Assembly (NCBI GenBank): GCA_016713225.1
Contig: JADJPO010000002.1
Location: 620,001 to 684,000, forward strand
Origin: Kineosporiaceae bacterium
Lineage (GTDB): Bacteria; Actinomycetota; Actinomycetes; Actinomycetales; Kineosporiaceae
DNA length: 64,000 nt
Direction: 5' to 3'
A model generated the notes under the pieces. That model was not told where the DNA came from, searched no databases, and worked only from the letters and a program-made list of their open reading frames with translations. Position numbers and translations under genes: made by a program. This document shows positions 28,222-36,492 of the stretch, piece by piece (within the stretch, counting starts at the first letter, position 1; every line of letters starts with the position of its first letter).

Positions 28222-28674
28222 TCAGACCGTTCCCTCGGCGAGCGCGTTCACGTCGATGGCGGGGGCATGCCGGTGCGTGGCCAACCGGACGTAGGTGCGG
28301 GCCGCGGCGTCCTTACCCGCCCCGAGGACCGAACTCAGCATGCCGACGCCCTGGGCCACCTCATCCGAGGGAGCGGTGTCCACCCAGCGCTGCCACATGG
28401 TCTGCTCCAGGGCATTGAAGGTGGTCTGCACCTCGATCAGGTCGAAGCCGGCGTTGAAGCGTTCGGCGGCAAGGCCTTCGCAGTGCCTGATGATGTGCGC
28501 CAGGTCGCGGTGGTGCAACGAGATCATGATGTGCTCGTACAGGTCGCCCAGACTGGCGCGCGTGAGCTGGTCCCCCCAGGACTCGTAGTGCGCGAAGTGG
28601 GCCGTGCGCAGCGTGTGTTCGGCCGCATCGAGAATCTCGGTGGTCATGTTCTTGAGCACCGCATAGACGTCCAT
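28222..28674 (-). CDS. RsbRD-N-like helical sensor domain protein
   Basis: 150 residues, all helical. The pattern (TRASLGDLYEHI, HRDLAHIIRHCEGLAAERFNAGFDLIEVQTTFNALEQTMWQRW) resembles the RsbR/RsbRD N-terminal sensory domain, here standing alone without a STAS or kinase partner. A role in stress sensing is inference. ATG 28674 has GGGAGG upstream. It converges on the PH-domain gene with 38 bp between and no clear hairpin. The next gene upstream (MidA-like) is on the same strand, 120 bp away. Confidence 0.6.
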   Translation of the reverse strand: MDVYAVLKNMTTEILDAAEHTLRTAHFAHYESWGDQLTRASLGDLYEHIMISLHHRDLAHIIRHCEGLAAERFNAGFDLIEVQTTFNALEQTMWQRWVDTAPSDEVAQGVGMLSSVLGAGKDAAARTYVRLATHRHAPAIDVNALAEGTV

Positions 28675-28794
28675 ACCCTGCGTCCTCCCATGGCTGTGGA
28701 CATCGGTCCGACCACCATGGTTACCGTCGGCGCCCGGCGGGTCAGGGGGCCAACGTCCTCGGGCACATGAGCCTCACATCACGCGTTACCCGCT

Positions 28795-29739
28795 TCACGG
28801 ATGCTGTACCAGCCATCCGAAGGCTCCCAGACCGGCTGCATCGATCAGTTCGGCCTCGGCCGCAACCCGCGCCAGCGCGGCCGCCGACCACCCCTCACCC
28901 TCCAGGAGCCGGCCCCGGACGCCGAGTCGGCGCAGCGCCGTCCGCTGGTCGGTGAGCTCGACGGTGCGCGCCCCCGACCGCTCGCCGGCAGCGGCCACGG
29001 CGTCCAGCGCCACGTGCGCCGTGAGATCGCACGAACCGTCCGGGACCGGCGCCACCAGTCGGCCGGCGCGGTAGCCGACCAGGCTGCCGCCGGGCGGCCG
29101 GTCGTCGCGATGGTGGGCGTAGTCCACCGCCAGCACCGCCCTCGCGCCGCCCGCCCGGGCGCGCGACAGCAGAGCGGCCCACCAGGCGTCCCGCGTGGTG
29201 CCGGCCTCGGCGCGCTCGCCCTCACCCACCGGCCACCAACGTCGGCACCAGTCCTGTTCGTCGGGGCCGGCCTGCTCGCCGAGCTGCTCGGTGCCGTCAC
29301 GCTCGACCAGGACGACGCGCAGCGCGCCGTCCTCGCGCGCCACCACCGGGCAGGCGACCACGTCGAGCACCTCCCAGGCCACCACCAGGGCTTTCTCGAA
29401 GACGGCTGCGTCGGTCTCGTCGAGGCCGCCGGACCAGGTGACACTCGCCGGCAGGTCGGGGGGACGCTCGACGACGTCCACCCCATGGAGTCGCAGCGGC
29501 GGCGAGCCCGGCAGGGCGCTCGTCGCCATCGCCAGTGCGGTCAGCAGCTCGCCGCGGCCGGCGCCGACGTCGACCACGGCGGTGGCGCCGTGGTCGGTGG
29601 CCAGGCGCAGCAGCGCCCGGGCCAGGGTCGGCCCGGCGGCGTGGCTGGCGGTGCGGAAGTGCCCCGCCGGTCCCTCGGGCCGACGGTAGAAGCCGTGCGG
29701 ACCGTAGAGTGCGGCCGACCACGCGGCGTCCCAGGGCAT
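28795..29739 (-). CDS. SAM-dependent methyltransferase, MidA/NDUFAF7 family (DUF185)
   Basis: 314 residues. N-terminal ALYGPHGFYRRPEGPAGHFRTASHA is the signature of the actinobacterial DUF185 group. SAM motif I follows as AVVDVGAGRGELLTAL and an acidic loop after LHGVDVVERP. MidA/NDUFAF7 is a protein arginine methyltransferase needed for complex I assembly in mitochondria. The actinobacterial substrate is unproven. The nearby orphan nuoD-like gene retains the HRG motif that NDUFAF7 modifies. ATG 29739 directly follows GTG 29742. It is divergent from the GNAT gene. Confidence 0.8.
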   Translation of the reverse strand: MPWDAAWSAALYGPHGFYRRPEGPAGHFRTASHAAGPTLARALLRLATDHGATAVVDVGAGRGELLTALAMATSALPGSPPLRLHGVDVVERPPDLPASVTWSGGLDETDAAVFEKALVVAWEVLDVVACPVVAREDGALRVVLVERDGTEQLGEQAGPDEQDWCRRWWPVGEGERAEAGTTRDAWWAALLSRARAGGARAVLAVDYAHHRDDRPPGGSLVGYRAGRLVAPVPDGSCDLTAHVALDAVAAAGERSGARTVELTDQRTALRRLGVRGRLLEGEGWSAAALARVAAEAELIDAAGLGAFGWLVQHP

Positions 29740-29799
29740 CACGTCCCCAGAGTGGCATCGCCGCGGCTCCGGCGAGGACGTGTGGGGTCAGGAGGGCTC

Positions 29800-30714
29800 A
29801 TGAGCGATCTGGAGGCGGCGCGGCGGGCCGCGAACCGGGCCGCGTCGGCGGCCGGTGTGGTGGTGGTCGAGGTCGAGGGAACCGATGCCCGGCGCGGCAC
29901 CGCCGCGGTCGAGCGGGTCTTCGACGCGATCTGGGACACCGGCGGCGCCTCGGTCATGCCGGACGAGATCCTGCGGATGTACGCCCTCACCGGGCAGTAC
30001 CTGACCCTGGCCTGCGAACCGGCCCAGGCTGAGGGCGAGGCCGGCGCGGGTGAGGTGATCGCCGCCAGCCTGGCGCTGTTCGCCGCCCCTGCGGGTACGG
30101 CGTTGCACAGTCACATCACCGGGGTGCTGCCTGCCGGGTTGGGGCGCGCCGTCGGGTATGCCCTCAAGCTGCACCAGCGCGTCTGGGCGCTGGAGCGCGG
30201 CATCGAGGTGGTCAGCTGGACCTTCGATCCGCTGATCCGGCGCAACGCCTGGTTCAACCTCGGCAAGCTCGCCGCGCGGCCGGTGCGCTATCTGGTCGAC
30301 TTCTACGGCGCCATGCCGGACGCGATCAACGCCGGTGACGCCACGGACCGGCTCTACCTGCACTGGCGGCTGGCGTCGGCCGAGGTGTGTGCCGCGGTGG
30401 ACCGGCCGGACGGCCCGCCGCCCGAGGTGCTGGAGGCAGCTGCCTTGCGCCGCAACGGGTTCGTCGACCTGATCGAGCTCGCGAGCGACGGCTCGCCGAC
30501 TCCGGTGAGGCACGGGGGAGAGTCGGCGCCGGGGGTGTTGGTGGCGATCCCCGCGGACATCGAGGCCTTGCGGCGCACCGATCTGGACGCCGCGTTGCGC
30601 TGGCGGCACGTCGTCCGGCAGGCGCTGACCACCTCGCTGGTAGCCGGGATGCAGATCAGCGGGATCACCCGGGACGGGCACTACGTGTTGGTGCGAGCTC
30701 AGGAGGAACGATGA
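29800..30714 (+). CDS. GNAT-superfamily acetyltransferase-like protein (COG3375 type)
   Basis: 304 residues. It has the layout of COG3375 proteins: an N-terminal GNAT-like half ending in GTALHSHITGVLPAGLGRAVGYALKLHQRVWAL, with the acetyl-CoA-binding-like turn, and WTFDPLIRRNAWFNLGKLA, then a second half with LYLHWRLAS. COG3375 genes commonly sit directly upstream of an N-acylamino acid racemase/OSBS enolase-superfamily gene, exactly as here, suggesting that it acylates the substrate used by the partner. ATG 29800 has GGAGGG upstream, and the stop overlaps the next start (ATGA) after a perfect AGGAGG. Confidence 0.7.
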   Translation: MSDLEAARRAANRAASAAGVVVVEVEGTDARRGTAAVERVFDAIWDTGGASVMPDEILRMYALTGQYLTLACEPAQAEGEAGAGEVIAASLALFAAPAGTALHSHITGVLPAGLGRAVGYALKLHQRVWALERGIEVVSWTFDPLIRRNAWFNLGKLAARPVRYLVDFYGAMPDAINAGDATDRLYLHWRLASAEVCAAVDRPDGPPPEVLEAAALRRNGFVDLIELASDGSPTPVRHGGESAPGVLVAIPADIEALRRTDLDAALRWRHVVRQALTTSLVAGMQISGITRDGHYVLVRAQEER

Positions 30715-31829
30715 AACTCATTGGTGTGGAGGGCATCCGGATCGCGATGCCGCTGGTGTCGCCGTTCCGGACCTCGTTCGGTACCGAGACGGCGCGGGAC
30801 GTGCTGCTGCTGCGGGCCGAGTTCCGGCTGCCCGACGGGCGCGACGTCGAGGGCTGGGCCGAGTGTGTCAGCGACAACAACCCCTACTACAGCAGCGAGT
30901 ACGTCGAGGGCAGCGTCGAGGTGCTGCGCCGCTACCTGGTGCCGATGGTGGCGGCGGTCGACGACCTGCACCCGGATGCGGTGGCTCCCGCCCTGGCGCG
31001 GGTGAAGGGGCACCGGATGGCCAAGGCTGCCCTCGAGACCGTGATCCTCGATGCCTGGTTGCGCGGTGCCGGCGTCCCGCTGGCCCGCCACCTGGGGGCG
31101 ACCCGGGCCGCGGTGCCCTGCGGCGTCTCGGTGGGGATCATGGACTCGATCCCGCAGCTGCTCGACGCGGTCGAGGGCTACCTCGCCGAGGGGTACGTGC
31201 GGATCAAGCTGAAGATCGAGCCGGGCTGGGACGTCGAGCCGGTGCGCGCCGTCCGGGAACGCTTCGGCGACATCGTGTTGCAGGTCGACGCCAACACCGC
31301 CTACCACCGCAGCGACGCCGCGCACCTGGCCCGGCTGGACCCGTTCGACCTGCTGCTGATCGAGCAGCCGCTCGACGAAGAGGACGTGCTCGGTCACGCC
31401 GCGCTGGCCCGGGCGATCCGCACCCCGGTCTGCCTGGACGAGTCGATCGTCTCGGCGCGGGCCGCTGCCGACGCCATCGCGCTGGGCGCCTGTCACATCG
31501 TGAACATCAAGCCGGGCCGGGTCGGGGGCTACCTCGAGGCCCGGCGGATCCACGACGTCTGCGCCGCGGCGGGCATCCCGGTGTGGTGTGGCGGCATGCT
31601 CGAGACCGGCATCGGTCGGGCGGCGAACCTGGCGCTGGCCGCGCTGCCGGGATTCACCCTGCCCGGCGACACCTCGGCGTCCCGGCGGTACTACGCGCGC
31701 GACGTCACCACGCCCTTCGAGTTGGACGGCGGCACGATCGACGTGCCGACGGGTCCGGGCATCGGCATCGACCCGCTGCCCGACGTGCTGGCCGAGCTGA
31801 CGACGTCCCGTACCCGCCTCACCGCCTGA
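30711..31829 (+). CDS. menC: enolase superfamily N-acylamino acid racemase / o-succinylbenzoate synthase
   Basis: 372 residues. All enolase-superfamily catalytic residues of this subgroup are visible: K166-L-K168 in YVRIKLKI, metal ligands D193 (QVDANT), E218 (LIEQPL) and D243 (CLDES), and K267 in NIKPGRVGG. This subgroup includes o-succinylbenzoate synthase and N-acylamino acid (or N-succinylamino acid) racemases, which sequence alone does not separate. The coupled GNAT gene favours the racemase role; menaquinone genes are not nearby. Perfect AGGAGG before ATG 30711. Confidence 0.85.
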   Translation: MKLIGVEGIRIAMPLVSPFRTSFGTETARDVLLLRAEFRLPDGRDVEGWAECVSDNNPYYSSEYVEGSVEVLRRYLVPMVAAVDDLHPDAVAPALARVKGHRMAKAALETVILDAWLRGAGVPLARHLGATRAAVPCGVSVGIMDSIPQLLDAVEGYLAEGYVRIKLKIEPGWDVEPVRAVRERFGDIVLQVDANTAYHRSDAAHLARLDPFDLLLIEQPLDEEDVLGHAALARAIRTPVCLDESIVSARAAADAIALGACHIVNIKPGRVGGYLEARRIHDVCAAAGIPVWCGGMLETGIGRAANLALAALPGFTLPGDTSASRRYYARDVTTPFELDGGTIDVPTGPGIGIDPLPDVLAELTTSRTRLTA

Positions 31830-31837
31830 CCACCACC

Positions 31838-31863
31838 CCGTGATCATGTAAGAAATGCACAAA
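31838..31863. repeat. half copy of palindrome family A
   Basis: CCGTGATCATGTA followed by AGAAATGCACAAA matches the left arm and loop of family A (with changes near the loop), but the right arm is missing. In its place begins, in reverse orientation, a fragment of a HIT-type protein gene. The break point of the repeat is therefore also the break point of a gene. Confidence 0.75.
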
Positions 31864-32135
31864 CCGCCGGTGCGGGCGAACCGGCGCAGGGTCCAGGTGT
31901 CGTTGTGCCAGATCAGGGCCGTCCCGTCCGACGCGCCGTCGTCGCGTGGCGCCGATGAGGTGCAGTGGCAGGTGGCCGGATCCTCGCCGTCCCGGGGACG
32001 TTCGGTGCCGGTGAGCGGCCGGACTGGATGGGTACGGGCGTCGTCCGCGCGCTGGAACGGGAAGGCGTCCCAGCGCGTGGTGCCCTCAGGCGGGGACGCC
32101 GCGAGCGTGCGCTCGTCGTCCAGTTCGGCCTCGAC
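31863..32135 (-). pseudogene. HIT-family protein fragment, truncated at both ends
   Basis: Reading the minus strand from 32135 gives 91 codons without a stop: acidic start VEAELDDERT, then WDAFPFQR, RPRDGEDPATCHC and GTALIWHNDTWTLRRF. This order matches the N-terminal region of actinobacterial HIT (histidine triad) hydrolases. The HxHxH part is absent. The fragment stops at the half copy of repeat A (31863) and begins at repeat B (32139); an in-frame stop lies inside repeat B, and no start codon is visible. I read it as a gene remnant cut by repeat-associated rearrangement. The family assignment is from memory of motif order. Confidence 0.5.
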
Positions 32136-32138
32136 CCG

Positions 32139-32209
32139 CCATGATCACCGTTCTATCGTAGTTTGCTCCGGCTGAACCGGTGGAGACTGCGATCTCACGG
32201 TGATCATGG
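32139..32209. repeat. hairpin repeat family B, copy 1
   Basis: A 71-bp imperfect hairpin with 13-bp perfect outer arms (CCATGATCACCGT and ACGGTGATCATGG) and a pairing inner part (ATCGTAGT with ACTGCGAT). The 36-bp core from AGTTTGCTCCGG onward is identical, in the same orientation, to the copy at 33461. The outer arm shares GTGATCATG with family A. Confidence 0.88.
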
Positions 32210-32232
32210 TGGGGACCTGGGGGTGGTGAGCG

Positions 32233-33372
32233 TCAGAACTCGGCGATCTGCGCCAGGTCGGACAGTGGCACGGCATCGATGGACGGCGCCAGCGGAAATT
32301 GTTCGTACCCAGGGTGAATCACCGCGATCCGATCGAGCTCGAGATCATTGACAGCGTTGCGCATGGACGGGGTGACCCGTGGCGAACTGGTGCGCTTGAT
32401 CTCCACGCCGATGCTGCGTCCGCCCCGAGCGAAGAGCAGGTCCAGCTCGGCTCCCGATTGTGTTCCCCAGAAATAGAGCGGCGTGGGATCGAGCAGCTGG
32501 GAGATCTGCTCGATCACGAAGCCCTCCCAGCTCGCTCCGACCTTGGGGTGGGCCAGAACGGAATCCATCGAGTCGAGCCCCAGCAGGGCGTGAACGATGC
32601 CCGAGTCGCGGATATACACCTTGGGGGATCGCACCACCCGCTTGCCGATGTTCGCGTACCACGGCGGCAGCTGTCGGACGACGAGCGCATCGGTCAGCGC
32701 GTCCAGGTACCGCCGGGTCGTGGGTTGCGAGACCCCCAGTGCGCGTGCCAGTTCAGAGCCGTTCCAGGTTTGCGCGTGGTAGTGCGCGAGCATGGTCCAG
32801 AAGCGACGCATGTGGCTGGCGGGCAACCGGAACCCCAGCTGGGCGAGATCACGTTCGAGAAACGTGGCGATGTAGTTGGAGCGCCACGTGAGCGAGTCGT
32901 CGAGGTCTGCCGTGAAGGCCGCTGGAAGGCTTCCCTGCAGCCAGAGTCGGTCCGAGCGAGCGCTGCCGACGTCGCCGAGGCGTAGGCCCGAGAGTTCGAT
33001 GATCTCGACCCGACCTGCGAGGGACTCGGCCCCGAGGCCGACCAGTTCGGGAGAGGCGCTGCCGAGAACCAGGAACCTCGCCGGGCTGGGGCGGCGGTCG
33101 GCCAGGACCCGCAGGACCGGAAAGAGCTCGGGTGCGTGTTGCGCCTCGTCGATCACCACCAGACCCTGCAGGGACTCGAGGGCCAGCATCGGGTCGCTCA
33201 GGCGCGCGGCGTCCCGGGGGTTCTCGAGGTCGAAGATGGCGGCGGGTTCGTCAGCCGCCACCTCGCGCGCCAAGGTCGACTTGCCGGCCTGGCGAGGGCC
33301 GACCAACAAGACCACGGGTGAGCGGGCCAGGGCCGTGCGAACCCGCGCCAGATCGGCTACGCGTGCGATCAT
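32233..33372 (-). CDS. AAA ATPase with DUF4143 (AAA_14) between direct repeats
   Basis: 379 residues. Walker A GPRQAGKSTLA is at the N-terminus and Walker B VVIDEAQHAPELF follows. A DUF4143 C-terminal domain contains a winged-helix-like ALGVSQPTTRRYLDAL, and the terminal part resembles a restriction-endonuclease-like fold (GAELDLLFARGGRSIGVEIKRT). These ATPases are widespread, horizontally mobile and of unknown function. The gene lies alone between two direct copies of hairpin repeat B, next to a disrupted HIT gene, and its upstream flank (33400-33440) is AT-rich for this genome. Together these suggest an inserted unit. The ATG 33372 has no strong ribosome site. A 17-bp palindrome is centred 31 bp upstream of the start. 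Confidence 0.88.
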   Translation of the reverse strand: MIARVADLARVRTALARSPVVLLVGPRQAGKSTLAREVAADEPAAIFDLENPRDAARLSDPMLALESLQGLVVIDEAQHAPELFPVLRVLADRRPSPARFLVLGSASPELVGLGAESLAGRVEIIELSGLRLGDVGSARSDRLWLQGSLPAAFTADLDDSLTWRSNYIATFLERDLAQLGFRLPASHMRRFWTMLAHYHAQTWNGSELARALGVSQPTTRRYLDALTDALVVRQLPPWYANIGKRVVRSPKVYIRDSGIVHALLGLDSMDSVLAHPKVGASWEGFVIEQISQLLDPTPLYFWGTQSGAELDLLFARGGRSIGVEIKRTSSPRVTPSMRNAVNDLELDRIAVIHPGYEQFPLAPSIDAVPLSDLAQIAEF

Positions 33373-33394
33373 TCAGCCAACTTACCAGGTCTTT

Positions 33395-33411
33395 TGAATG
33401 TGACACGTTCA
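33395..33411. promoter_or_regulatory. 17-bp operator-like palindrome before the DUF4143 ATPase
   Basis: TGAATGTGACACGTTCA pairs with itself at seven of eight positions around a central A (one T/G mismatch). It sits 23-39 bp upstream of the ATPase start in an AT-rich stretch, the position of a promoter-overlapping operator. No regulator gene is adjacent. Confidence 0.5.
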
Positions 33412-33460
33412 ATTTACATGGTGAAATGGGCAAAGGGTGAGGAGCTGGCAGCTCACGTTC

Positions 33461-33533
33461 GCCATGATCACTGTTGGATCGCAGTTTGCTCCGGCTGAAC
33501 CGGTGGAGACTGCGATCTAACGGTGATCATGGC
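33461..33533. repeat. hairpin repeat family B, copy 2
   Basis: A 73-bp hairpin with 15-base outer arms (GCCATGATCACTGTT and AACGGTGATCATGGC, one mismatch) and the same 36-bp core as copy 1, in the same orientation. It lies between the start of the ATPase gene and the end of the methyltransferase gene. With copy 1 it forms direct repeats about 1.3 kb apart. Confidence 0.88.
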
Positions 33534-33607
33534 GGGATCCGGGCATGAAGGGAGCAGGAAGCCAGGGAGGGAGGGGGGAGAGCGAAGGCGACGCGCGCGA
33601 CGGCGCG

Positions 33608-34363
33608 TCAGATCGGACGGCGCAGCACCAGCGCGACATCCGTGACCGTGAACAGGAAGCGCCCATCGTCGGCGAGCTTGCGCAGGCCGGCGACCCAGGC
33701 AGCCGCCTTCGCTGCGAGTTGGGCGTCGTCCGCCGCGGCGGCCAGGACGCCGCGGGCGACCTTCCAGCCGACGGAGTGTTCGTCGAAGCGACGGTGGGTG
33801 TCGGCCCAGGTCTCGACGGTCTCGATCTCGAAGCTGGTGGCTCGCGCCAGGCCGAGCAGTTTGCGGCCCATGAAGCCGTCGGCGCGTTCGGCCCACTGGG
33901 GCACGCTGGAGACGAACCGGTCGACCAGTAGTCGGGTCAGGGCGTCGTCGTCGCTGGCGAACAGGGTGGTGTCCCAGTCGCTGTGGGCCAGCACCAGCAG
34001 CCCCCCGGGTCGCAGCACCCGGTAACAGTCCTCGACGTGTACCAGGGCATCGGCCACGTGCTCGGCCACGTTCACCGAGACCACCCGGTCGAGGCTGACG
34101 TCGGCGAAGGGCAACGGCTCGTCCAGATCGGCGATCAGTGAGCGCACCCGCACGTCGCCGAGCAGGTCGTCGTCCAGGTCGGACGAGGTGTCGACGGCGT
34201 GGAATCGCACCGGACAGTCCGCGGCCTCGGCCTCGACGATCATGGCCCGCAGCGTGCGACCGTAGCCGGTGGCCAGATCGGCCACCTCGAGCACGTCGCG
34301 CACGGCATCACCCACGGGCCTGCGTAGGTCCGCGAGCTGGGCGATCCGGTCATGACGTCCCAC
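33608..34363 (-). CDS. class I SAM-dependent methyltransferase
   Basis: 251 residues from GTG 34363. SAM motifs: motif I in VLEVADLATGYGRTL (Ala-Asp instead of the usual Asp-x-Gly), the acidic post-I residue in FHAVDTSSD, then VVSVNVAEHVAD and YRVLRPGGLLVLAHSDWD. The substrate is unknown. I prefer GTG 34363 because TAGCCT, a good -10 hexamer, lies 7 bases before it, typical of leaderless actinobacterial mRNAs. A longer frame from 34453 would overlap the divergent gene start. Downstream lies repeat B copy 2. Confidence 0.75.
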   Translation of the reverse strand: MGRHDRIAQLADLRRPVGDAVRDVLEVADLATGYGRTLRAMIVEAEAADCPVRFHAVDTSSDLDDDLLGDVRVRSLIADLDEPLPFADVSLDRVVSVNVAEHVADALVHVEDCYRVLRPGGLLVLAHSDWDTTLFASDDDALTRLLVDRFVSSVPQWAERADGFMGRKLLGLARATSFEIETVETWADTHRRFDEHSVGWKVARGVLAAAADDAQLAAKAAAWVAGLRKLADDGRFLFTVTDVALVLRRPI

Positions 34364-34437
34364 GTTCGTCAGGCTAACGTCACTGCTCGTGACATCGGAG
34401 CCATCGGCCGCCCTGCGGGTCAGACCGTGAGCACATC

Positions 34438-35391
34438 GTGACCGACCCGACATTCAGCTCAGCCTCCCCCGATCCCTCCGAGCGCCCGGGACGCCTCGGT
34501 GTCGGCGTGGTCGGGGCCGGCCGGGTGGGTGCGGTGCTCGGCAGTGCGCTGCGGGCGGCCGGGCATGCCGTGGTGGGGGCCTCGGCGGTCTCGGCCGCCA
34601 GTCGTGAGCGGGTCGAGGTGATGTTGCCGGGGGTGCCGGTGCTGCCCGTGCCCGATGTGATCGAGCGCGCCGAACTGGTGCTGCTCACCGTGCCGGACGA
34701 CGCGCTGACCGAGCTGGTCGCCGGGCTGGCGACCGCGGGGATCTGGCAGCCGGGTCAACTCGTGGTGCACACCTCCGGCCGATTCGGCTGGCGGGTGCTG
34801 ACCGCCGCGGCCGGCCGCGGCGCGATCCCGTTGGCGTTGCACCCGGCGATGACCTTCACCGGCACCAGCCTGGACCTGTCCCGGTTGGTCGACTGCTGCT
34901 TCGGGGTCACCGCGCCGAATCCGGTGTTGCCGATCGCGCAGGCCCTGGTGGTCGAGATGGGCGCCGAGCCGGTCGTGGTCGCCGAGGAGGCCCGCCCGCT
35001 CTATCACGCGGCGTTGGCCCACGGCGCCAATCACCTGGTCACGCTGGTTGCCCAGGCGCTGGACCTGTTGCGGGGCGCGGGAATCGAGCCCGCGGATCGG
35101 GTGCTGGCCCCGTTGCTGTCGGCCGCTCTGGACAATGCGCTGCGCGCCGGGGACGGCGCCCTGACCGGCCCGGTCGCCCGCGGGGACGCCGGAACCGTGG
35201 CGGCACACGTGCAGGCGTTGACCGCGGCCGATGCGGTGGCCGAGGCGGCCGGCGCCGCTCCGGCGGTGCTGCCGCTGTATCGCGCGATGGCCCGGGCCAC
35301 CGCCGAACGGGCGCTGGCCTCGGGGCGGTTGAGCCCCGAACGCGCCGAAGCGTTGCTCAGTGCGCTGGCGCAGCCCCCCGAGGAGCCCTGA
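34438..35391 (+). CDS. Rossmann-like DUF2520 protein upstream of panC
   Basis: 317 residues. N-terminal NAD(P)-binding Rossmann fold (VGVVGAGRVGAVLGSALRAAGHAVVGAS), then the DUF2520 helical domain with the conserved YHAALAHGANHLVTLV. It is built like a small beta-hydroxyacid dehydrogenase. The family is nearly always upstream of panC in actinobacteria and a link to pantothenate synthesis has been proposed, but the reaction is not known. Here the SPFH and RHH genes intervene before panC. GTG 34438; no strong ribosome site. Confidence 0.85.
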   Translation: MTDPTFSSASPDPSERPGRLGVGVVGAGRVGAVLGSALRAAGHAVVGASAVSAASRERVEVMLPGVPVLPVPDVIERAELVLLTVPDDALTELVAGLATAGIWQPGQLVVHTSGRFGWRVLTAAAGRGAIPLALHPAMTFTGTSLDLSRLVDCCFGVTAPNPVLPIAQALVVEMGAEPVVVAEEARPLYHAALAHGANHLVTLVAQALDLLRGAGIEPADRVLAPLLSAALDNALRAGDGALTGPVARGDAGTVAAHVQALTAADAVAEAAGAAPAVLPLYRAMARATAERALASGRLSPERAEALLSALAQPPEEP

Positions 35392-35441
35392 CCATCGGCT
35401 CGGCAGGAGCACTCGCCGCCGCGCGCCTGGCGCAACTGATC

Positions 35442-35461
35442 GCAAAGTGATATCACTTTGC
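35442..35461. promoter_or_regulatory. 20-bp perfect palindromic operator before the SPFH-RHH operon
   Basis: GCAAAGTGATATCACTTTGC reads identically on both strands. It lies 45-64 bp upstream of the SPFH start, where an operator overlapping the promoter would be. The second gene of the operon encodes a ribbon-helix-helix protein, a class that binds such short palindromes, so autoregulation is the simplest explanation (inference). Confidence 0.7.
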
Positions 35462-35505
35462 CATCTCGGTGCGCTGTGCACCGCCGGTGAGCTCCTGGAG
35501 GAGCC

Positions 35506-36492
35506 ATGAACGACACGTCCGTGCCTGCCGTCCCTGCCCGGTCTGCCGAACCTGCCGTGGCACTCGTCGGTGCCGTCGACATCCGCGAACGCCGGGCCTG
35601 GCACGTCAACGGATTCCTCGGTCTGCTGATCGCGTTGATCCTCGGCGGGCTGGCGGTGGTCCTGCTGTTGTGGTCGGCGAGCCGGACCGGCACGTCGCTG
35701 CCCGATGGTGACATGACCGGCAGCGTCGGGGTCGTCGACATCGCCCTGATCGTGCTGGCGCTGCTGTGCCTGGTCCTCGCGGTGTCGCTGCTCGCCTCGA
35801 CCACGGTGATCCAGCCGGGGCAGACCCGCGTCGTCCAGCTGTTCGGCCGCTATGTCGGCACGGCGCGTACCGCGGGGCTGGTGACCCTGCTGCCCTGGAC
35901 GTCGCGCCGCAACGTCACGGTGCGGGTCAACAACTTCGACACGCCTCGGCTGAAGGTCAACGACGCCGCCGGCAACCCGGTCGAGATCGCCGCGATCGTG
36001 GTCTGGCAGGTGGCCGACACCGCCAAGTCGACGTTCGCCGTCGAGAACACCATGGGCTTCGTCCAGGTGCAGGCCGAGGCCGCCGTCCGGCACGTCGCGC
36101 GCTCCTACCCCTACGACGGCCCCGAGGGCAGCGAGTCATTGCGTGGGTCCACCGACGTGATCTCCTCCGAGCTCGCCCGTGAGGTCGCCGAGCGGGTGGT
36201 CGCGGCGGGGGTCCAGATCCTCGAGGTACGCATCTCCCACCTGGCCTACGCCCCCGAGATCGCGCAGGCGATGTTGCAGCGCCAGCAGGCCGCGGCCGTG
36301 GTCGCCGCGCGCAGCACGATCGTCGAAGGGGCGGTGGGCATGGTGCAGCTGGCGCTGGCCGAACTCAGCCGGCAGGGCGTGGTCGACCTCGACGAGGAGC
36401 GCCGCGCGGCCATGGTCTCGAATCTGTTGGTGGTGCTGTGCGGGGACTCCCGGGTCTCGCCGGTGGTGAACACGGGCACCCTCTACGCGTGA
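35506..36492 (+). CDS. SPFH/band 7 domain membrane protein (slipin/stomatin-like)
   Basis: 328 residues. Two transmembrane helices (about 35-57 and 75-100), then an SPFH domain beginning at ASTTVIQPGQTRVVQLFGRYVGTARTAGL and ending with an alpha-helical Ala-rich stretch (QQAAAVVAARSTIVEGAVGMV). These proteins form large membrane-bound oligomers that organise lipid microdomains or guard membrane proteases. ATG 35506 follows GGAGGA. It overlaps the RHH gene (GTGA), and a perfect palindrome lies in its promoter. SPFH-RHH pairing is common in bacteria. Confidence 0.9.
   Translation: MNDTSVPAVPARSAEPAVALVGAVDIRERRAWHVNGFLGLLIALILGGLAVVLLLWSASRTGTSLPDGDMTGSVGVVDIALIVLALLCLVLAVSLLASTTVIQPGQTRVVQLFGRYVGTARTAGLVTLLPWTSRRNVTVRVNNFDTPRLKVNDAAGNPVEIAAIVVWQVADTAKSTFAVENTMGFVQVQAEAAVRHVARSYPYDGPEGSESLRGSTDVISSELAREVAERVVAAGVQILEVRISHLAYAPEIAQAMLQRQQAAAVVAARSTIVEGAVGMVQLALAELSRQGVVDLDEERRAAMVSNLLVVLCGDSRVSPVVNTGTLYA

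Noticed and set aside
32139..33533. Classical insertion sequence around the DUF4143 ATPase
   Set aside because: The repeats are direct hairpins, not terminal inverted repeats, and there is no transposase or target duplication that I can see.
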